Positions 5,951-10,314 of a stretch of DNA of 10,314 nt are shown piece after piece. The position numbers and the translations under genes are program-made. Within the stretch, counting starts at the first letter, position 1. Every line of letters begins with the position of its first letter. Origin of the DNA: an uncultured Bacilli bacterium (GTDB lineage: Bacteria; Bacillota_I; Bacilli_A; RF39; UBA660); the NCBI GenBank assembly GCA_910577075.1, contig CAJTKV010000007.1, positions 47,917 through 58,230 on the forward strand. The letters run 5' to 3'. The notes below the pieces were generated by a model. It was given only the letters and a program-made list of their open reading frames with translations, did no database searches and was not told where the DNA came from.

Positions 5951-5998
5951 GATTATATCAAAATAATATATCCATCAATATATTATTTTGATATAATC
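5951..5998. repeat. Perfect 21-bp inverted repeat at the ABC operon promoter
   Basis: The arms 5951-5971 and 5978-5998 are exact reverse complements around a six-base centre CCATCA. Each arm holds TTGATATAAT, so an extended -10 faces outward on both strands. There is no T tail and the stem is almost pure A/T, so it is unlikely to be a terminator. An operator for an unlinked regulator, or a cruciform-prone promoter, is more likely. Confidence 0.85.
5969..5997 (+). promoter_or_regulatory. Promoter of the ABC transporter operon
   Basis: TG-A-TATAAT at 5989-5997 in the right arm of the inverted repeat, with a weak TATCCA (5969-5974) at 17 bp. Start near 6004, about 15 bases before the ATG at 6019. 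Anything that binds or melts the palindrome would control this promoter. Confidence 0.65.
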
Positions 5999-6018
5999 AT
6001 ATTATAAAGAGGGCTTAT

Positions 6019-6708
6019 ATGAAAGATGTTGTAATTGAATTAAAAAATATAACCAAGGAGTATACTAAAAAAGACGAAAAGATTATAGCTTTAAATGATA
6101 TTAACTATACTTTTTCTTCTGGCAAATTTTATGCAATCATGGGGCATTCAGGATCGGGCAAAACAAGCCTTATTAACATTATAGGGCTCATTCATTCTTG
6201 TACATCTGGATCATTATTTTTGGATGGTACAGAAGTTTTAGAAATGACGCAAGATGAACTAGCTGATAAACGCATGAAATATATTGGCTTTGTCTTTCAA
6301 GATTTTTATCTTGATGAACATCTAAAAGCTTACGAAAATGTTATGCTTCCAATGTTGATAAACAAGAATATAAAACCAAGCGATCGCGAAGAATTAGCAA
6401 AGAAATTGTTAAATGATTTTGCTTTAGAAAATCGCATTAATCATTATCCTAAAGAACTATCAGGGGGCGAGCAACAAAGGGTAGCCATAGCTCGTGCTCT
6501 AGCTAATAATCCATCCATCATATTAGCTGATGAACCAACCGGGAATCTTGATGAAGAAAATGAAAAATTTGTTTTTGAAAGCTTAAAGAAGTTAGCTCAA
6601 GAGGGAAAATGTGTAATAGTAGTATCGCATAGCAATGCTGTCTTAGATTATGCTGATGTTGTCATAAACATTAATAAGGGAAAATTAGAGGAAAATATCA
6701 ATGGATAG
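6019..6708 (+). CDS. ABC transporter ATP-binding protein, MacB/LolD type
   Basis: The cytoplasmic ATPase of an export-type or mechanotransmission ABC system. The 229-residue protein has every nucleotide-binding motif intact: Walker A GHSGSGKTS (42-50), Q-loop Q94 in FVFQDFYL, signature LSGGEQQR (147-154), Walker B with LADEPTGNLDEE (169-180) and the switch His H204. The LADEPTGNLD form and the residue pattern before it place it in the LolD/MacB/FtsE group, which partners FtsX-like permeases. The AGAGGG site at 6008-6013 precedes the ATG by 5 bases. The gene overlaps the next by 8 bp, so the operon is translationally coupled. No substrate-binding protein, MFP subunit, peptidase or two-component system is nearby, so the substrate (antimicrobial peptide, lipoprotein or other) cannot be inferred. 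Confidence 0.93.
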   Translation: MKDVVIELKNITKEYTKKDEKIIALNDINYTFSSGKFYAIMGHSGSGKTSLINIIGLIHSCTSGSLFLDGTEVLEMTQDELADKRMKYIGFVFQDFYLDEHLKAYENVMLPMLINKNIKPSDREELAKKLLNDFALENRINHYPKELSGGEQQRVAIARALANNPSIILADEPTGNLDEENEKFVFESLKKLAQEGKCVIVVSHSNAVLDYADVVININKGKLEENING

Positions 6709-7807
6709 CAAGGGTAGAAAGATACTAATTAAATCACATTTATTTGAAAATCGCAATATTCTCTTTTTTATGATTAATTTCTTTATTATTTTAGTTATTC
6801 TTATCTTAATGTTCACATTATATTTTTCTATAACTTATAAAATACTTTCCTATTCTAATGATGTTTCATTTAGAACCGTCGAAGTATCAAAAAAAGAAGA
6901 TGATAACATTCCTTTACCATATGACTTTAGTTTTTTAGATAATTTTGATTCTATTTCTTTTCATGTAGATAAAAGATATGACGAAATGGAGTTTGCTCTA
7001 AAAAATTACTCGGATGTATCAGTTAAATTAAAACCTTTGTTAGAACCTTCTGAAATAAATACAAATAAAGAATTATCTCAAAACGAAGCTATCTGTTCGA
7101 AGAATTTTATGATATATTCAAACGAAAATAGTGTAAAATATATTCGTCCCAAAGACTTACAATTTGAAGATTTTTCCCTAAATTTATTGGGAGTATATAA
7201 TACAAGAGATAATATGTCATCTTTAAACACCTGTTATATATCAAAAAGCACATATGAAAGCCTTCTTCAATCGGAACAATCATATGAAGAAATAGTAAGA
7301 TTAAATAATATTACCGATGTTAAAAATTTTAGAAGTCAAATGGCTAAAAAGGGGTTATCTACGTACGTTAAAAAGCAAAACAATGGCAATATAAATTTAT
7401 TCATTATTACTACGGTATTTATAATATCAATAGTACTCATTATCTCTTTTACGATAATCTTTAATTTTATAAAAAAGAAGAGTATTTATCGTCTAAAACG
7501 CTATGGCTTATTAAAGGCCGTTGGATATAAAAACATAGATATAGTCTCATTGGAGTTGCGCGAAGATGTTATAATTTTTATTTGTGCCTTTATCGCAAGT
7601 ACCATACCATTAGCATTATTATATAACTATACTATTTCGCACATCTTTATGGAATTTGTTAACGAGAGCCTAATGACAGTTAATATGCCAATCTTGGCCA
7701 TCTTAATTAGTTTTATATTAGTAATTTCGTTTATAATTTATATTGTTAAAAGTGTACTAAAGAAAATATTAAAACAAGATATAAGTACAATATTAGAAGG
7801 TGATTAA
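6701..7807 (+). CDS. FtsX-like ABC permease (four membrane segments)
   Basis: The 368-residue membrane subunit has the FtsX/MacB layout: membrane segment 1 (about 20-43), a large outer domain (about 45-230), then segments 2 (about 233-256), 3 (about 290-310) and 4 (about 330-352). Between segments 2 and 3 is the conserved cytoplasmic stretch RLKRYGLLKAVGYKNIDIVSLELRED, which contacts the ATPase in this family, and the protein ends DISTILEGD like the tail of many FtsX-type permeases. The outer domain has no motif I recognise. AGAGGA at 6687-6692 serves as ribosome site inside the ATPase gene. It precedes a second, shorter permease, so the transporter is probably a heterodimer. Confidence 0.88.
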   Translation: MDSKGRKILIKSHLFENRNILFFMINFFIILVILILMFTLYFSITYKILSYSNDVSFRTVEVSKKEDDNIPLPYDFSFLDNFDSISFHVDKRYDEMEFALKNYSDVSVKLKPLLEPSEINTNKELSQNEAICSKNFMIYSNENSVKYIRPKDLQFEDFSLNLLGVYNTRDNMSSLNTCYISKSTYESLLQSEQSYEEIVRLNNITDVKNFRSQMAKKGLSTYVKKQNNGNINLFIITTVFIISIVLIISFTIIFNFIKKKSIYRLKRYGLLKAVGYKNIDIVSLELREDVIIFICAFIASTIPLALLYNYTISHIFMEFVNESLMTVNMPILAILISFILVISFIIYIVKSVLKKILKQDISTILEGD

Positions 7808-7808
7808 A

Positions 7809-8693
7809 ATGATTATATTTAAAAGTGTTTTTAGAAAGAAAACAACCAAAGCTTACTTATTAATTATAATATGTTTGTTTTTAGCTATAGGTATTTTTTT
7901 AATCGGAAAAAACCATTACATAACTGAGGGAAATATAAACTATGAAGGCTCCTCACTAAGATTTAAAGCGCCAATAGAAGAGTATGAAAAAATTAAGAAA
8001 ATGCCCAATTTGAAAGTTTTAAGAAAGGGAATCAGTCGAAAAATTTCTACCTATTCCAATACTGTTTTTCCAAATTCAGAGATTGTTTTCTATACGGATG
8101 AATCTTTAAAGGGATTTGAAGCAATAATTTGGCAAGGGTTTGTTAAGGATTCCAACAAATTTAGCATTACTGATTCAGAAATAGAATTTCTTGTGAAAAG
8201 AGCATACTCTGGTACTGGCAAAGATAAAGAACTAATTAGTTTTGAGGCATTTGATCAATTATATGATAGAAAAGAAACTGTATATTTTTTAGTTGAATTA
8301 GCTAATTGGTTTGATTATGAAAAAAATATAAAATGGCTTTCGGAAAACATTGAAATAGATAATGCAGATACGGTAATAGAGGGTCAAATAATTAATAATG
8401 GAGATGGTATCAACCAATACGAGAAAAGTAAAAAAAGTGCTAATTTATATTTCTTCTATGTCAAAATATTTACTTTTTTATCTATTATTTTAGGAATTAT
8501 TTTTGGAATTGTTTTAATATATACTTTAATAAATATAATTATTGATGAAAAAAAGAATAGTCATTTATTAAAATATTTGGGATATCATAACAAGACTATT
8601 GTAATAATGACTTTGGGCAAGATAGCATTAATTCTTGTATTGCCATTACTTTTATCATCACTTGTTTTGATTCCTATCTATCTCTTATGGTAA
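7809..8693 (+). CDS. Second FtsX-like permease, short form with three membrane segments
   Basis: The 294-residue protein has membrane segment 1 (about 15-33), an outer domain (about 35-214), segment 2 (about 219-244), the cytoplasmic stretch DEKKNSHLLKYLGYHNKTIVI, matching the KAVGYKNIDIV stretch of the first permease, and a final hydrophobic segment (about 265-293) that ends at W294. The fourth segment usual in the family is missing, and no downstream frame restores one before the terminator. I chose the ATG at 7809, because AAGGTGA at 7797-7803 is its ribosome site; an in-frame GTG at 7800 lies within that site. One base separates it from the first permease. It may be naturally short or C-terminally truncated; the terminator close behind favours a stable form. 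Confidence 0.8.
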   Translation: MIIFKSVFRKKTTKAYLLIIICLFLAIGIFLIGKNHYITEGNINYEGSSLRFKAPIEEYEKIKKMPNLKVLRKGISRKISTYSNTVFPNSEIVFYTDESLKGFEAIIWQGFVKDSNKFSITDSEIEFLVKRAYSGTGKDKELISFEAFDQLYDRKETVYFLVELANWFDYEKNIKWLSENIEIDNADTVIEGQIINNGDGINQYEKSKKSANLYFFYVKIFTFLSIILGIIFGIVLIYTLINIIIDEKKNSHLLKYLGYHNKTIVIMTLGKIALILVLPLLLSSLVLIPIYLLW

Positions 8694-8703
8694 ATTATTT
8701 TTT

Positions 8704-8726
8704 ACAGACTTAGGTCTGTTTTTTTT
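8704..8726 (+). terminator. Terminator of the ABC operon
   Basis: ACAGAC/GTCTGT stem, TTAG loop, then a run of seven T after the stem. It ends the three-gene transporter transcript. Confidence 0.85.
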
Positions 8727-8729
8727 CAT

Positions 8730-8753
8730 AAAAAAACCTCTAAGTAGAGGTTT
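8730..8753 (-). terminator. Terminator of the - strand 302-aa gene
   Basis: Read on the - strand, AAACCTCT/AGAGGTTT with a four-base loop is followed by T's (the A run at 8730-8733 on +). The + side has no T tract, so it works only for the - strand gene. Confidence 0.8.
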
Positions 8754-8782
8754 ATAGTCATACTGTCTAATAAAAATTTTAT

Positions 8783-9691
8783 TTATTTCATAGGATGTAA
8801 TCTTGCATATTCGGTAATGCTTTTTTGTCCTATGTCATATTGATGAGCTAAAACGTCGTCTATTCTTTTTGATATAACTTTGCGTTTTTCTCGTTTATAC
8901 TCTTTTATTTTTTCTTCAGATAGAACACGACTAGCTAAAACTCTTTGATTAAATGGACGATCAAAGTGGAATGTTTTATTTTTATCCATATAATTATCAC
9001 TTCCAATTTGTATAGCAAATTTGCGACCAGTTACAACTTCATAGAAATAACCCATCATAAATCCTAAGCCCATACCATCCTTATATCGAAGAAGTAACAA
9101 ATTATCTCCATCGATGAAGACATATTCCTCATTATTATAGTATGTTAAAGGTTTTGACTGATCTATTTTTACAAGGGGAAATGCTCTTTGCATCGCGATA
9201 TAATCTAACTTGTCAAAATAGTTATTTAATGCCTCTTTATCATAGCGAGCTTGATATTTTTTAATATCTTCTTGCATTTTCTTATAGTATGCTCCCAAAG
9301 TACCAACTAGTTTACAATCAAGTTCGTCACTTGAATCTAGATTAACTTCAAGCAAGCCAGATAGGCCATGTCCTTTATCAAATTCGACATCTATATCGCC
9401 GATTTTCAGATATTGATATGTTTTATCAAGCTTTCCAAAATATGTCCCATATCTTTGAAAACTGGGAAATTCTAAGTATTTATGATCGGGAATTGTTCTC
9501 GCAATTATTCTTCCCGTAATAATTTCGCGATATTCTGTTAAAATTTGACTAGTATTATCATTACTTCTAAGTTCCGTAGCTGTCGCATATACATCCATTA
9601 ATTTTTGTTTTATCGGATTATCATCCTTGTCATAATCTAACACGACACTTAAGGTTATTTTACAAGGCATTGGTTTTTCAACTTTTATCAT
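8783..9691 (-). CDS. Unrecognised 302-residue soluble protein
   Basis: I do not recognise this protein. It has no membrane segment or signal peptide and is probably cytoplasmic. An 11-residue motif appears twice, YREIITGRIIA (54-64) and FYEVVTGRKFA (216-226), sharing the pattern E-[IV]-[IV]-T-G-R-x-x-A, which suggests two diverged copies of a domain, separated by a charged, probably helical middle (about 133-165, GAYYKKMQEDIKKYQARYDKEALNNYFDKLDYI). The C-terminus is basic and helical (SEEKIKEYKREKRKVISKRID). The ATG at 9691 is preceded by AAGGGGG (9703-9697) at 5 bases. It has its own strong promoter and terminator and is a single-gene unit convergent with the ABC operon. An IS30-family element begins just upstream of its promoter. 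Confidence 0.75.
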   Translation of the reverse strand: MIKVEKPMPCKITLSVVLDYDKDDNPIKQKLMDVYATATELRSNDNTSQILTEYREIITGRIIARTIPDHKYLEFPSFQRYGTYFGKLDKTYQYLKIGDIDVEFDKGHGLSGLLEVNLDSSDELDCKLVGTLGAYYKKMQEDIKKYQARYDKEALNNYFDKLDYIAMQRAFPLVKIDQSKPLTYYNNEEYVFIDGDNLLLLRYKDGMGLGFMMGYFYEVVTGRKFAIQIGSDNYMDKNKTFHFDRPFNQRVLASRVLSEEKIKEYKREKRKVISKRIDDVLAHQYDIGQKSITEYARLHPMK

Positions 9692-9717
9692 ATTATCCCC
9701 CTTTTTAATTGTTTGCT

Positions 9718-9746
9718 ATGATATCATAATAATAATTTTTAGTCAA
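9718..9746 (-). promoter_or_regulatory. Promoter of the 302-aa gene
   Basis: On the - strand, TTGACT (9746-9741), 17-bp spacer, TATCAT (9723-9718) preceded by TG-A, an extended -10. Start near 9711, about 20 bases before the ATG. Confidence 0.75.
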
Positions 9747-9793
9747 TTTATATAGCCGTTGTTAATTTAAATGTGAAGTGCAACAAAGTTGCA

Positions 9794-9822
9794 TTGAAAA
9801 AGACATATGAGTAATTTATAAT
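9794..9822 (+). promoter_or_regulatory. Transposase promoter
   Basis: TTGAAA at 9794-9799, 17 bp, and a perfect TATAAT at 9817-9822. The start point near 9829 lies between the arms of a 17-bp inverted repeat, so the native transcript lacks the left arm. Confidence 0.7.
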
Positions 9823-9863
9823 ATCTATTCACCACAAACAGAAAGGAAATTATTCATATGTCT
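9801..9863. repeat. 17-bp inverted repeat enclosing the transposase promoter -10 and start codon
   Basis: Arms 9801-9817 and 9847-9863 are complementary at 16 of 17 positions, and the odd one would be a G-U pair in RNA. The start codon ATG (9858-9860) lies in the right arm, and the AAAGGA site is just at its edge. RNA that begins upstream of 9801 would fold the start codon into a long stem; RNA from the element's own promoter would not. Confidence 0.8.
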
Positions 9864-10314
9864 GAGGAAAATAATACAATAAAATCAAAGAAAAATCAAT
9901 ATCATCAATTAACTGAGGAAGATAGAATAAAAATTCAAACACTCGTTAATCAAAAAGATTCCACTGGCAAAAGGATGTTTAATAATTCTTACATTGCTGA
10001 TTATCTTCATGTCCACCGATCCACTATTTCTCGTGAATTAAGAAAAAGGAAGTGCTATAGATTTATGGTTAGATCAGGAAGAGCTATTGAAAAGCCTTAC
10101 AATGCAAATGATGCTCATAAAGATTATCTTTTTAAAAGAAGTTTATCTAAAGGTGAATACATTCTTAGGAAATACCCTAAAATGGCTAAATTCATTGAAG
10201 ATAAAATAAAGATTGACAAATGGGCCCCTGATGCTATCGCTGGCTTCATGAAAGTTCATAATTACTTTACAAAAGATGGTTTCTCTTATATCTCTACTCC
10301 TACTATTTATAATG
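9858..10314 (+). CDS. IS30-family transposase, N-terminal part
   Basis: IS30 transposases are DDE enzymes that cut and join element ends. The first 152 residues are present and uninterrupted. They show the family's N-terminal pattern: YHQLTEEDRIKIQTLV (15-30), a helix-turn-helix NSYIADYLHVHRSTISRELRKR (43-64) that binds the terminal repeats, then YNANDAHKDYLFKRS (81-95) and KWAPDAIAGFM (121-131), matching the usual W-[SA]-P-x-x-I-x-G block, and ISTPTIY near the edge, matching the family's IS-x-x-TIY. The DDE catalytic core lies beyond the window, so intactness of the element cannot be judged. AAAGGA at 9842-9847 is a somewhat distant ribosome site. Start is also constrained by the inverted repeat. 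Confidence 0.92.
   Translation, partial: MSEENNTIKSKKNQYHQLTEEDRIKIQTLVNQKDSTGKRMFNNSYIADYLHVHRSTISRELRKRKCYRFMVRSGRAIEKPYNANDAHKDYLFKRSLSKGEYILRKYPKMAKFIEDKIKIDKWAPDAIAGFMKVHNYFTKDGFSYISTPTIYN

Larger units (their letters stand above)
9758..10314 (+). mobile_element. IS30-family insertion sequence, left part (right end outside window)
   Basis: The IS30 transposase frame begins at 9858 and is open to the window edge. The left terminal repeat should lie between the promoter of the neighbouring gene (ends 9746) and about 9795; the stretch around 9768-9793, which includes the palindrome TGCAAC-AAA-GTTGCA (9779-9793), is the best candidate. The exact boundary given here is a guess, because the right end is needed to define the repeat and the target duplication. 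Confidence 0.6.

Noticed and set aside
5951..5998. The 21-bp palindrome as a transcription terminator
   Set aside because: Almost no G/C in the stem, no T tail, and it contains the -10 of the next gene.
6009..8726. A lantibiotic or bacteriocin cluster around the ABC transporter
   Set aside because: No precursor peptide, modification enzyme, peptidase or two-component system is seen next to it.
1..10314. tRNA, rRNA, CRISPR array or riboswitch
   Set aside because: No cloverleaf-like segments, repeated spacers or long structured leader found; leaders here are too short for riboswitches.

Overview
The window is AT-rich DNA (roughly 30% G+C by eye) from a low-GC Gram-positive bacterium, Bacillota or a Mollicutes-related Bacilli lineage. 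The evidence is a PRC-barrel YlmC/YmxH protein, an lspA-rluD pair in the order common in Bacillota, a Bacillus-type LexA with matching operators, AGGAGG-type ribosome binding sites and T-tailed terminators. All 13 stop codons seen are TAA (11) or TAG (2), none is TGA, and Trp is written TGG.

Left part (1-4905, all + strand): the 3' end of an unrecognised gene that enters from outside the window; a small ylmC-like gene; lspA (lipoprotein signal peptidase) overlapping rluD (23S rRNA pseudouridine synthase); an intramembrane rhomboid protease with a soluble N-terminal domain; a 151-aa single-pass membrane protein; and a 275-aa protein that resembles a diverged HipA-like kinase. It looks like an operon, but most genes carry their own promoter a few bases before the start, and four of the genes here end inside a terminator hairpin.

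Middle (4905-5880): lexA on the - strand, divergent from a 46-codon + strand gene for a one-pass membrane peptide. The intergenic region holds two well-formed promoters pointing apart (each with a perfect TTGACA) and two related LexA-box-like sites. One overlaps the lexA -35; the other fills the -35/-10 spacer of the small gene. The layout matches the lexA/yneA locus of Bacillus, so the peptide is a candidate SOS-induced small membrane effector. This is the most interesting module in the window.

Right part (5950-8726): a MacB/LolD-type ABC exporter operon (ATPase, FtsX-like permease, shorter second permease) driven by a promoter built into a perfect 21-bp inverted repeat. Then a - strand gene for an unrecognised 302-aa soluble protein, and at the window edge the 5' part of an IS30-family insertion sequence. 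The transposase start codon lies in one arm of a 17-bp inverted repeat whose other arm is upstream of the transposase promoter, a layout that could block translation from read-through transcripts.

Several gene starts given here are shorter than the longest open frame, because the ribosome binding site or promoter lies inside the extension.
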